From: JAKACA01 sp963769255 | Lineage (GTDB): Bacteria > Actinomycetota > Acidimicrobiia > Acidimicrobiales > Bog-793 | Assembly (NCBI GenBank): GCA_963769255.1 | Contig: CAVYKV010000002.1 | Coordinates: 310,001 to 374,000 of the forward strand | DNA: 64,000 nucleotides | Direction of reading: 5' to 3' | In this document: piece by piece, positions 34,777 to 43,098 of the stretch | Numbering within the stretch: position 1 is the first letter of the stretch | How the letters are laid out: every line of letters begins with the position of its first letter | Notes under the pieces: model-generated | The model's database searches: none | The model's input: the letters and a program-made list of their open reading frames with translations, nothing else | What the model was told of the DNA's origin: nothing | Translations under genes and position numbers: made by a program

Positions 34777-36018
34777 TCAGCGGGCGGACATCGTGAGGAA
34801 GTCCCGCGCCCACCACGACTCAAAGAAGGTGGAAGGACCCTGCACGGTTCCGGGAAGCAGTGAAGTTCCGTTGGCAGCGCTCGCGAGGGAAGCGCCGGTG
34901 ACAGGCCGATACGTAGCGAACACGGTCCAATCGGGGTTCATGTCGAGGGTCATGGCACGGACACACCCCGCCCGCACGAGCAGCGCGGCCAGCTGCGTGA
35001 TCTCGAGCTCCGGCCCCATCGCATAGACGAGAGCCCCGTTTCTCGTGACGCCGAGGCCGGACCTCCAGACGGCAGGGACGCCGCCGACCGTGGCTCCCCA
35101 GGCAGAATGGTCGAGCCCGTCGAGGCCGGGAACGGGTCGCCCCCCGTCGACGAGAAGGGTGAGGTTCTGGCGTACCGCGATGACGTCTCGAGTCATGTGT
35201 ACGTCGCGACCCCACCTCCCGACAGTGACGTCGCCGTTGCGGTAGATGACGAGGGAGGCGCCCCCCGCGCGGAGCGGGTAGACGAGGCGACCTTCGGCGA
35301 AGTACCCGCCCTCGGCAGCGGGGAACTTGAACCCGCCATTGAAGGCGGCGACGAGTGTCCGAGCCGCTGACGATGAGACCGGTGCGGTGAGGCGCCACGG
35401 CCCGCCGCCGGGGCTGAGGCTGCCCGAGTACAGCTGGGCGCGCAGGAGCCGAGGATCCATCCACGCGATACCGGCGGCGGCCGCCGAGCCTGGCGGGGCG
35501 AGGGTCGTCTCAAACACGGCGACATGCCCGTCCACGAACCTGCCGGCGGGATGCCACCGTCCCTCGCCCGACACGGTCACGCCGAAGGGCCGCAACGGGG
35601 CCGGCCTCGGCAGCGGCACGAGTGGTACGGGGGTTTCGGTGCTCCGGCGAGACGAGTGACCGGGCGGCCCGGTCGCCTTCGGTCCGGGCGGAGCCGCGCC
35701 TCCGCCGCCCGCAGCGGCGGAGTGCGCGCTGGCCGGCGGCCCTGCAGACTCCCCGGCCTGCGCACTGCAAGCGCCGGCCAGGAGCGCGACCGCCACGAGT
35801 CCCACGCCCCAAACCGTGGGCCAGGGGCGACTGCGGCCCGATCTTGAGTTGCCTATCAGGCAGCGTGAATTGAAGACGGGCAGCGGAACCTTCGGCTCGG
35901 ATCGATGGCACTGCTCGAGACAACCTCCCGGGCCTTCGTGGTTGGGAATCGCAACCGACCCTACGTACGCCTCCCGAAGCGGGGAGCCAGCGTTTGGCAA
36001 AGCTTCGGAAAAGGACAC
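34777..36018 (-). CDS. Phosphodiester glycosidase lipoprotein, paralog of the 24.7-kb gene
   Basis: The C-terminal 270 residues match the paralog closely (LVAAFNGGFKF, GGYFAEGRLVYPLR, VRQNLTLLVDGG, WARDFLTMSAR) and belong to the NAGPA/phosphodiester glycosidase family. An upstream segment GLVAVALLAGAC is a lipobox, so the enzyme is likely a surface lipoprotein, whereas the paralog has a transmembrane anchor. The start is unclear: GTG 36018 is given; GTG 35805 would leave almost no charged n-region, and a non-standard start between them would fit the signal peptide best. The stop precedes the dedA start by one base. Confidence 0.75.
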   Translation of the reverse strand: MSFSEALPNAGSPLREAYVGSVAIPNHEGPGGCLEQCHRSEPKVPLPVFNSRCLIGNSRSGRSRPWPTVWGVGLVAVALLAGACSAQAGESAGPPASAHSAAAGGGGAAPPGPKATGPPGHSSRRSTETPVPLVPLPRPAPLRPFGVTVSGEGRWHPAGRFVDGHVAVFETTLAPPGSAAAAGIAWMDPRLLRAQLYSGSLSPGGGPWRLTAPVSSSAARTLVAAFNGGFKFPAAEGGYFAEGRLVYPLRAGGASLVIYRNGDVTVGRWGRDVHMTRDVIAVRQNLTLLVDGGRPVPGLDGLDHSAWGATVGGVPAVWRSGLGVTRNGALVYAMGPELEITQLAALLVRAGCVRAMTLDMNPDWTVFATYRPVTGASLASAANGTSLLPGTVQGPSTFFESWWARDFLTMSAR

Positions 36019-36291
36019 TCCGCCGCTTGGAGGGCCGTGGTGACACGCAGCCGGCCGTGCCGGCCTCTGCAGGCGTGCCCGAGGCGGTTCGAGACCGTAC
36101 GGGCATCGACACCGGCAGACAGCAACTCGGTGACGCCTCCTGCCCGCGTTTCTGGCCTCGTTTTGTGTCCTCGCCTCTCTCTCCCCACCGACTCGGACCG
36201 GGGGAGATGAGAGAGAGGGGTAGGCCAAACCGGTACACCCGCAGCCAGCGAGGCCGGCAGAATCGGGTCGGCGGAGCCTCTTCCTCTAGCA

Positions 36292-36320
36292 TTGACATCC
36301 CTCGATACATCGAGTAAGAT
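36292..36320 (+). promoter_or_regulatory. ars operon promoter with palindromic operator in the spacer
   Basis: TTGACA (36292-36297) and TAAGAT (36315-36320) are exactly 17 bases apart. The last 14 bases of the spacer (36301-36314) are CTCGATACATCGAG, a 6-2-6 palindrome ending at the -10 box. That is where an ArsR repressor would block RNA polymerase. A degenerate copy occurs before arsR at 36814. Confidence 0.7.
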
Positions 36321-36358
36321 CGATCAATCGGTGGGCATGGATGCTGAAGGAGGTTGAG

Positions 36359-36817
36359 ATGTCCCGAGTCCAACTCTCCCTCAACGTGGCAGATATTGAC
36401 GACGCGGTGGCGTTCTACTCCAAGCTGTTCGGTGCCAGGCCAGCCAAACGCCGTTCCGGATATGCCGACTTCGCTCTCGCCGAACCACCGCTCAAGCTCG
36501 TGCTCCTCGAGAACTCGGCGGGTCGTGGCGACGGGGTAGCCGGAGTGCTCAACCATCTCGGCGTGGAGGTCGAGACGCCCGAGGAAGTCCGGGCGGCCAC
36601 GCGGCGTCTCTCCGGCGAGGGGCTCGATCCCGATGGGAAGGCATCGACCAGCTGCTACTACGCGGTCGACCCCGACGGGGCGCTGTGGGAGGTGTGCGCC
36701 GTGCCCGGGCAGCCTCGCAGGGCTTCGATCAGCCGTCGAGCTCTGACACGTCTCCTCCGGCGCCGGAACCGGAAAACGAAGGGCGACGAGCCTAAGGGCC
36801 TCGCCATGGTTGATTGA
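36359..36817 (+). CDS. CadI/ArsI-family VOC metalloenzyme
   Basis: The 152-residue protein starts MSRVQLSLNVADIDDAVAFYSKLFG, the signature of the CadI/ArsI family of the vicinal-oxygen-chelate fold. ArsI members are Fe(II) C-As lyases that demethylate methylarsenite; CadI is cadmium-induced. Here the His in NHLGVEV and the Glu near LWEVCA remain. The N-terminal ligand His of ArsI is Gln, as in CadI, and the vicinal CysCys is reduced to one Cys (STSCYY). Catalytic C-As lyase activity is therefore doubtful. ATG 36359 follows AAGGAGG. It is the first gene of the ars operon. Confidence 0.8.
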   Translation: MSRVQLSLNVADIDDAVAFYSKLFGARPAKRRSGYADFALAEPPLKLVLLENSAGRGDGVAGVLNHLGVEVETPEEVRAATRRLSGEGLDPDGKASTSCYYAVDPDGALWEVCAVPGQPRRASISRRALTRLLRRRNRKTKGDEPKGLAMVD

Positions 36818-36840
36818 CATCTCTCGATGAACGAATCCAG
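36814..36840 (+). promoter_or_regulatory. Second ars promoter/operator half-copy before arsR
   Basis: TTGACATCTCTCGATGAACGA repeats the upstream TTGACATCCCTCGATAC sequence with one good half-site (CTCGAT) and a degraded second half. It overlaps the end of the CadI-like gene and would give an internal arsR promoter, but the -10 box (CAGATT) is weak. Confidence 0.4.
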
Positions 36841-36900
36841 ATTGTCTCATCGAGCAACGTCGGTGAAGGCGCTCTGCCGCAAAGCTTGGAAAGAGGACCG

Positions 36901-37263
36901 ATGACCATGAATCGGTCACCAGAGATTGATCTGACGCCCGTGGCCTGTTGCGCCCCGATGACCGCCGCTGAGATCACCTCGGACCAGGCGGGCACCTTGG
37001 CGGCGATCTTCAAGGCGCTCGCCGATCCGCACCGGGTCCGGATCGTGAACCTGCTGGTCAACGCCGCCGAGCCAGTGTGCGTCTGCGAATTCATGCCCCA
37101 GCTCGGGCTGTCTCAGGCGACGGTGAGCTTCCATCTCAAGAAGCTGCTCGCTGTCGGGCTGCTGGAAAGGAAAGAACGGGGTAGGTGGGCCTACTACTCA
37201 CTTCATCGCGACGCCCTGGATCGCATTGCACTCGTATTCACCACCAAGGAGGCCGTGACATGA
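36901..37263 (+). CDS. arsR: ArsR-type metalloregulatory repressor
   Basis: The 120-residue winged-helix repressor has the As(III)-binding signature in EPVCVCEFMPQLGLSQATVSFHLKKL (Cys-x-Cys in the alpha3 helix) and a second Cys pair (VACCAP) near the N-terminus. Arsenite binding would release the palindromic operators at 36301 and 36825. ATG 36901 follows GGAAAGAGG. The stop overlaps the arsM start (ATGA), linking repressor and methylase. Confidence 0.93.
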   Translation: MTMNRSPEIDLTPVACCAPMTAAEITSDQAGTLAAIFKALADPHRVRIVNLLVNAAEPVCVCEFMPQLGLSQATVSFHLKKLLAVGLLERKERGRWAYYSLHRDALDRIALVFTTKEAVT

Positions 37264-38036
37264 AGAACGACGCCGATCTTCGTGAGGATGTTCGGCGCCG
37301 CTACGCCGAAGCGGCAAGCGCGGTGACCGCTGGAGTCGGTGCCGCGAGCGATTGCAACCATCCCGGCCGGACCTGTGCTGAGGAGGACCACGCCACCGGA
37401 CCTGAGCTCTACGGGCGACTGGCCGAGGAGGAACTTCCCGAGGCAGCGGTCCTTGCGAGCCTCGGATGCGGCAATCCCACGGCCGTCGCAGATCTCCGTC
37501 CCGGCGAGACGGTGCTCGATCTCGGATCGGGCGGCGGCATTGACGTCTTGCTGTCAGCTAAGCGTGTCGGTTCGACCGGCAAGGTGTTTGGGCTCGACAT
37601 GACCGAGGAGATGCTCGCCCTCGCGATCAGGAACCGCGACGAGGCCGAGGCGCACAACGTGGAGTTCCTGGAGGGCTACATCGAGAGCGTCCCGCTCCCA
37701 GCGGACAGCGTTGACGTCGTCATCTCCAACTGCGTCATCAACTTGTCGACGGACAAACCCCAGGTGTTCGCCGAGATGTATCGCGTGCTCCGTCCTGGTG
37801 GGCGGATCGGCATCAGCGATGTCGCCGCCGATGACGATCTCACTCCTGAGCAACGAGCCGAACGAGGCTCCTACGTGGGCTGCGTTGCCGGCGCACTGTC
37901 ATTCGGTGAATACGAGGCGGGGCTTCGTGCCGCCGGGTTCGAGGACGTGAGTATCACGGCAACCGGCGAAGAGTACGCGCCCGGAATACATTCCGCCATC
38001 GTCAAGGCGACAAAGCCAGTGGCTCACTCAAGATGA
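37260..38036 (+). CDS. arsM: Arsenite S-adenosylmethionine methyltransferase
   Basis: The 258-residue protein has ArsM features: an N-terminal helical part with DCNHPGRTC, SLGCGNPTAVADL, the SAM motif VLDLGSGGGIDVLLSAKRVG, ISNCVINLSTDK, and SDVAADDDLT. The Cys residues in SLGCGNP and SNCVIN are the conserved pair that holds As(III). ArsM makes methylated arsenicals, which a functional CadI/ArsI partner could demethylate. It is translationally coupled to arsR. A hairpin at 38034-38062 closes the operon. Confidence 0.93.
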   Translation: MKNDADLREDVRRRYAEAASAVTAGVGAASDCNHPGRTCAEEDHATGPELYGRLAEEELPEAAVLASLGCGNPTAVADLRPGETVLDLGSGGGIDVLLSAKRVGSTGKVFGLDMTEEMLALAIRNRDEAEAHNVEFLEGYIESVPLPADSVDVVISNCVINLSTDKPQVFAEMYRVLRPGGRIGISDVAADDDLTPEQRAERGSYVGCVAGALSFGEYEAGLRAAGFEDVSITATGEEYAPGIHSAIVKATKPVAHSR

Positions 38037-38062
38037 CCCAGAATGGATCGTGCGCTGGGTCA
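38034..38062 (+). terminator. Hairpin at the end of the ars operon
   Basis: TGACCCAG (38034-38041) and CTGGGTCA (38055-38062) pair perfectly around a 13-base loop; the arm includes the arsM stop codon. No T-tract. The next 200 bases up to the IS630 element show no gene. Confidence 0.5.
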
Positions 38063-38269
38063 CAGTATAGGCCCCACCAGCTGGGTTGAAGGAGATTCGG
38101 CTCGGGCCTGAGGAAGAGGGGCAACGCGGTCAGATGCCTGATCGCGGTTCACCACCGGCGGCAGCGCCCGGACCGAGGCCAACACTACCGCCGCTACCCC
38201 AAGTCACAAACGGAGTTGATGTGGCGCAGGAGATCCTCGCCAGCGGTCAGCCTCCGTTGCCAGACCCTA

Positions 38270-39415
38270 GTGGTCCGTCGCTGAAATAGCTCGCATAGCT
38301 ATGATGTCGACATGCCCACGGTTGCCGATCCATTGCCGGTGACGAAAGAGCAGCGGGCCGCCCTCGAGCAGATGGCGCGGTCGGGCTCGCTCCCGCACCG
38401 AAAGGTCGTCCAGGCCCGTGCACTGCTGCTGGCGGCCGACGGCCTCGGAACCAACGAGGTCGCCCGGCGCTGCCAGACGACGAACGACTCGGTGCGTTCC
38501 TGGCGCCGACGCTTTGTCGCCGAGGGGATCGAGGGGATCGGTCGCATTGCTCCCGGCCGTGGCCGCAAGTCGTGGCTGCCCGACGGCACCGTCGAGGCCG
38601 TCGTGCACGCCACGCTGCACGAGCGTCCTTCGGACGGCTCGACGCACTGGACGACGCGGTCGCTCGCCAAGCGCCTCGGTGTCTCCAAGGACACGGTGGC
38701 CAGAGTCTGGGCCGACCACAACCTGAAGCCGTGGAGGATCGAGACCTTCAAGATCTCGAACGACCCCCACTTCGAGGAGAAGCTCGTCGACGTCGTCGGT
38801 CTCTACTTGAACCCCCCGTCGCGTGCCGTCGTGTTCAGCTTCGACGAGAAGACCCAGGTGCAGGCGCTCGACCGCACCCAGCCGAGCCTCCCGATGAAGC
38901 CAGGGCGGGCGGGGACGATGACGCACGACTACAAGCGGAACGGGACCGTCGACCTCTTCGCCGCTCTGAACGTCGGCACGGGCGAGGTCATCTACGGGAC
39001 CCGGAAGCGCCACACCGCCAACGACGTGCTCGCCTTCTTCAAGCTCGTCGACCTCGACACCCCGAAAGAGCTCGACATCCACGTCGTGTTGGACAACCTG
39101 TCGGCCCACAAGGCGCCCGAGATCAGGGACTGGCTCGCCCACCCGCGCCGTGCCCGCTGGCATCTGCACTTCACGCCGACGTCGAGCTCGTGGCTCAACT
39201 TGGTCGAGCGGTGGTTCAAGGAGCTGACCGACCGCCGGCTGCGCCGAGGCGCCTTCTCGAGCGTGAAGGCGCTCACGGCGGCGATCGAGCTGTGGGCCGA
39301 CCACTGGAACGACGATCCGCAGCCCTTCATCTGGCACAAGACTGCCGAGGAGATCATCGAGAAGGTTCGCCGGGGAAGGTCGGCCCTTACCCGAGTTACA
39401 TCAGCGACGGACCAC
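38270..39415 (+). mobile_element. IS630-family insertion sequence, complete
   Basis: The element is 1146 bp, with perfect 15-bp terminal inverted repeats GTGGTCCGTCGCTGA at both ends, flanked by TA on each side (38268-38269, 39416-39417). The bases outside (C before TA at the left, G after TA at the right) reconstruct a CTAG target, the classic IS630 preference. One intact transposase gene. It lies at the stop codon of the DUF4411-like gene. Confidence 0.93.
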
Positions 39416-39418
39416 TAG
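38312..39418 (+). CDS. IS630-type DDE transposase
   Basis: The 368-residue transposase has an N-terminal helix-turn-helix (GLGTNEVARRCQTTNDSVRSW), a linker, and the DDE catalytic domain: Asp in FSFDEKTQVQAL, Asp in VVLDNLSAHK and Glu in WLNLVERWFKELT. The frame is intact and ends SATDH. Its stop codon TAG is not inside the element: TA is the target duplication and G is host DNA, so the CTAG target provides the stop. The gene is probably functional. Confidence 0.93.
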   Translation: MPTVADPLPVTKEQRAALEQMARSGSLPHRKVVQARALLLAADGLGTNEVARRCQTTNDSVRSWRRRFVAEGIEGIGRIAPGRGRKSWLPDGTVEAVVHATLHERPSDGSTHWTTRSLAKRLGVSKDTVARVWADHNLKPWRIETFKISNDPHFEEKLVDVVGLYLNPPSRAVVFSFDEKTQVQALDRTQPSLPMKPGRAGTMTHDYKRNGTVDLFAALNVGTGEVIYGTRKRHTANDVLAFFKLVDLDTPKELDIHVVLDNLSAHKAPEIRDWLAHPRRARWHLHFTPTSSSWLNLVERWFKELTDRRLRRGAFSSVKALTAAIELWADHWNDDPQPFIWHKTAEEIIEKVRRGRSALTRVTSATDH

Positions 39419-39904
39419 GCTCCCAACACGAACCGGGCCCTCTCGGTCCGCAGCATCTCGTAGGGCGACATCACCTTGACGTTGACGCCGAGACAGGCGT
39501 CAGGAATCTTGATCCGTCTCGCTGAGTTCGAGGGAATCTCGTGGCTCACCACAACATGGTTCAAGGCGTGAGCCTGAGCGACGAGGTAGTAGTCGGCTCC
39601 GGTCTGAAGGAACGTGCTCATCGCAACCGCTTCGAAGTTGCCGCTGCTGGCCCAGGAGCTGACCGCCGCCAAGCTCGGCGACGTCGATGAATCCGGAGAG
39701 AGGAAGAAGGAAGCACCACGGGCCTGCGCCCACGTCGACAGGTCATCGTCCCTGCGACCAGCTCGTCTCGGACCTTCTCGATGCTGAAGCGAGCCCGGCG
39801 GAGTTCTTCGTGTCGAGCCAGTCCCAGAAGGCCGGGCAGAAGTCGAAGCCGTAATGCAGCTTCTTGGCCTGGATGAAGATGTTGGCATCGAGGAGGTAGG
39901 CCAT
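39415..39904 (-). pseudogene. DUF4411-type PIN-like toxin, frameshifted
   Basis: The start is ATG 39904, overlapping the stop of the ImmA gene (ATGA). Frame 1 reads MAYLLDANIFIQAKKLHYGF, then CPAFWDWLDTKNSAG; a second frame continues FSIEKVRDELVAG; a third carries DDDLSTWAQARGASFFLS through GADYYLVAQAHALNHVVVSHE to the end. Together they form one DUF4411 PIN-like protein with Asp in LLDANIF. Two frameshifts near 39800 and 39750 break it. Its stop TAG uses TA of the IS630 target duplication plus the terminal base of the element. Normally paired with XRE-ImmA. Confidence 0.7.
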
Positions 39905-40793
39905 CACACAACCCCGAGATGCCGAGCAAGCTCATCGAACGTCGCGTGCTTCTTGAAGCCGAGCATTTGGTAGGCGTCCCGATGCAGGGTCTGCCCTTCA
40001 AGAGTGCTCTCGATCAGCGCCCGGGCGAACCGCTTGCTGACCCGTACCGGCTGAGTGTTGTAGAAGTTGCCGCCGCCACTTCCCGCAACGTGTTCCTCCA
40101 TCAGGAAGCGGACGCGATCGACCTCCTCGGCATACGCCGTTCGGTACCGCGGCTGCGTCAGGAAGCCACCATCCGAGAGCCGTCGTAGCACGACGAGCGT
40201 GCTCACCTTGAACTGCCGGGCAAGAGCTTCCAGCTGATCGGTGAGGTGCCGGACGTCCAACTGGAGTTGGCGGATCGAGTCGAGGGGGAGCAGGAACTCG
40301 GCAGCGACTCGGTTACACCACCGTTCGACTTCGTTGGTCGACGGCTCTTCGAGGTCGGCATCGGAGACGGCCGACTGGCCGAGCCAGATGTGAGCAAGCT
40401 CATGAGCCAGTGTGAAGATTTGCGCCGCCTTCGTGTCGGCGCCGTTGACGAACACCAATGGAGCGAGATCATCCGAGAGAGCGAAGCCCCGGAATTCTTC
40501 CGGGTTGAGCTTGCGGTGCGTGTTACTCCCGACCACCCCATTGACCATGACGAGGACACCCTGCTCGTCGGCTGCATTGAGCAATCGACTGAAAGCCTCG
40601 CTCCACGTCGATCCCCGTTCACCCGGCTCGAAGGAGAGCATCGCTCGCATGCGACGAGCGGCGTCGATGACCTCCGTCTGCATCGTCAGGGTGCCGACGA
40701 ACCCGACTGGGGGCTCCCGATGGAGCCGAACGAAGTCCCGGTACCAGTCCTGCCGCTGCTGACACTGATACACCGTGTCGAGGAGGTCCGGAC

Positions 40794-42343
40794 GTACTTG
40801 GATAGCGGGGTCCACCACCTGAGCAGAGCTCGCGCGTATCGTTGTGGATCTCACCTCGTACCCCTCCCGCCGGCTCAGAGCCCAACTCCTACAAGGAGTT
40901 GGTGAGCGAGATCGCCAGTCTGCGGAAGATGCTCGAGCGCAACACCGCCGAGGTCGCAAAGCTGAGCCAGCGTCTCAGCCAGCGCGATGCCCGCATCGCC
41001 GAGCTGGAGCGGCTTCTGTCCGGACTCCCGCCGTTCGGGCAAGCGCCAGGCGGCTCCGTTCTCCAAGGGCGACCCGAAGGAGGAGCCGGCACGTCCCGGA
41101 CGACGAAGCGGTGACGCTCATGGTCGCCACGGTCATCGCATGGCTCCCGCCGGCCCCCCCGACCGGACGATCGACGTGCCGCTGCCGGCATGCTGCCCTG
41201 ACTGCGGAGGGGAGGTCGAGCACGAGCGGACTGCCGAGCAGTTCCAGGTCGAGCTTCCCGAGATGCGCCCGGTCACCACGAAGTTCGCCGTCGGCGTCGG
41301 CCGCTGCCGCAACTGCGGCAGGAGAGTGCAGGGCCGCCATGGCGAGCAGACCTCGGACGCCCTCGGCGCTGCCTGCTCCCAGGTGGGTCCGACGGCGAAG
41401 GCATGGGCGGCCTGGCTGCACTACGGCCTCGGGCTGAGCTTTGTGAAGTCGACCAGCCTGCTCGCCCGCCTCGGGGTCAAGGTCTCAGCCGGGGCACTCT
41501 GCCAAGCGGCCCAGTCGTCCTCGACCGACCTCTTCGCGGTGCAGGCCTCGATCGTCAAAGCCGTGAATGACTCGGCCATGATCGTTCCCGACGAGACGGG
41601 CTGGCGCGTCGGCGGCGAGGGTGCCTGGCTCTGGGTGGCAGCGACCCATAACGCCACTGCCTACTGGGTCGCCGACGGCCGCGGCTTCGATCAAGCCTGC
41701 GAGGTGATCTCGCCGGAGTTCTCCGGCGTCATGGTGCGAGACGGCTGGGCTCCTTACCGCCGCTTCGGCAACGCCACGCACCAAACGTGTTTGGCCCACC
41801 TCTGTCGTCGAAGCGACGAGCTCATCGCCGACCTGCCCGTCTCGGGGCGGGACACGCCCCGCAAGGTGCGGGAGATCCTGACCGAGGCGCTCATCGCCCG
41901 CGAGCTCGAAGATGGCGAGCGGGCGACGGTGATCGCCGACCTCGCCGAGCGGGTCGAGATGCTCGCCGACGACGCTCATCCCCACAACGAGAACCGCAAG
42001 CTCGTGGCGCACCTGTACGCCGAGCGAGAAGCTTTGTTCAGCTTCCTCACCCACCCTGGCACCGACGCCACCAACTGGCGGGCAGAGCAAGCCGTCAGGC
42101 CAGCGGTCGTCAACCGAAAGGTCTGGGGCGGCAACCGCACCTGGCGTGGAGCTGTGACGCAGGGCCGCATGATGAGCGTGCTGCGGACGGCGTCTCAGCA
42201 GGGAGTCGACGCCATCGACTTCTTGAGCCGACTCGCTCGTGCACCCACGCCGGCAGAGGTTCCTTCGCTTTTCATCTGAATCGCCGGCTGTTCGGATCCA
42301 CATTCACTGAACTACGGGACGTCGCGCCTCGCTATCCAAGTAC
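40794..42343 (+). mobile_element. IS66-type insertion sequence with 8-bp target duplication
   Basis: The element is 1550 bp, with perfect 14-bp terminal inverted repeats GTACTTGGATAGCG. Direct repeats GTCCGGAC at 40786-40793 and 42344-42351 are the 8-bp duplication typical of IS66; the target itself is a palindrome. It contains one transposase reading region and no separate tnpA/tnpB, like the single-ORF branch of the family. Confidence 0.9.
40842..42279 (+). pseudogene. IS66-type transposase, frameshift near 41040
   Basis: The first frame (from GTG 40842) encodes a coiled coil (SLRKMLERNTAEVAKLSQRL). Around 41040 homology jumps one frame to APFSKGDPKEEPARPGRRSG, the zinc-binding CCPDCGG and CRNCGRR motifs, and the DDE domain: MIVPDETGWRVGG, VMVRDGWAPYRRF, and NWRAEQAVRPAVVNRKVWGG. 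The shift may be a mutation or programmed frameshifting; no obvious slippery run is present. The element still has intact ends and duplication. Confidence 0.75.
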
Positions 42344-42616
42344 GTCCGGACTTGCCCGCCTGATCTCAACGCCCCCCATCGTGCGGTAGTCCGGCACCGG
42401 CAGATCCTCTTCTGGAGGTTGGGGCAAGAAGAGGTACCCGATGGGCGTGTGGGTCGTCTGGGCAAACTTCTCCAACTGCTTGAGCGTCGGTTGCTTCGTC
42501 CCCACCTCCCACAAGGGCAGCGCCGGAAAGTGAGAGGTCAGATAGTCGGCCGACAGACCGGACCGTTCTCTTGCCCAAGCGAGCAGCGCCCCTTGGACGG
42601 GAACGCGGACCGTCAT

Positions 42617-42921
42617 GGCTCCCCGCTCCCCGCGCACACCGCACGCCAGACGACCGTCCACAGACGGCAGCCGGACGAGGAGCTAGGCATGAATCGATGA
42701 TACGGGGAGGGTACGTCTGTAGACCGTTTCCGAGCCCGATGACCTGGTGCTGCGACGAGTGCCAGAGAGGTCACCGACCTGAGGGGCGACGACGGACGAC
42801 GAAGTACCGATGATTCCGTAAGCCGGTCATCCACTTCTGCGAGGCAGCTGATTGAGACCAAAAGAGGGCGGCTGGTGATCCAGCGCCTCCCCTCGACGAG
42901 TGAAGGACCCCGCAGTTGCGA
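42617..42921. other. Host gap upstream of the XRE-ImmA gene
   Basis: No supported gene on either strand. It should hold the promoter of the XRE-ImmA/DUF4411 operon. Host sequence continues after the nested elements at 52099, so before their insertion this gap was about 600 bases long and reached tRNA-Gly. Confidence 0.5.
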
Positions 42922-43098
42922 CGCTCTGACCACGGACAGCTCATACTCCATGTAGGCGGACAACAAACTCCACGCTGACGGACAGCAGAACTCCACGTCG
43001 GCGGACAGCAGAAGTCCGCATCATCCACCAGCACGGCCCTCCGGTGGGGTGTCCTCGATGGCGTCCGTATTGCCGTCGAGCACCCAACCGGAGGGCCG

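Larger units (their letters stand above)
39904..42616 (-). pseudogene. XRE-ImmA/IrrE metallopeptidase gene split by the IS66-type element
   Basis: The 5' part (42616 down to 42344) encodes MTVRVPVQGALLAWARERSG and a helix-turn-helix, ending RRASPD. The 3' part (40785 down to 39904) continues LLDTVYQCQQRQDW and contains the zinc motif LAHELAHIWLG (HExxH). Removing the element (40794-42343) and one 8-bp duplication restores a 384-codon frame, the usual length for this antitoxin/regulator family. In the present state the 5' fragment stops 3 codons into the element, and the 3' part lacks the HTH. ImmA proteins cleave repressors or act as antitoxins of DUF4411 toxins. Confidence 0.85.

Noticed and set aside
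36183..36228. Extending the glycosidase lipoprotein to an upstream start at 36228
   Set aside because: It would add over 100 residues before the lipobox, incompatible with a signal peptide; the added sequence is Arg/Cys-rich and non-family.
38086..38289. 67-codon open frame before the IS630 element
   Set aside because: Pro/Gly-rich, no ribosome binding site, and it runs into the IS630 end, ending inside it.
42940..43017. Several similar short repeats suggestive of a CRISPR array
   Set aside because: They are the repeated binding sites at the left end of IS21 element D; inverted copies occur at its right end (52010-52090), and spacing is irregular.
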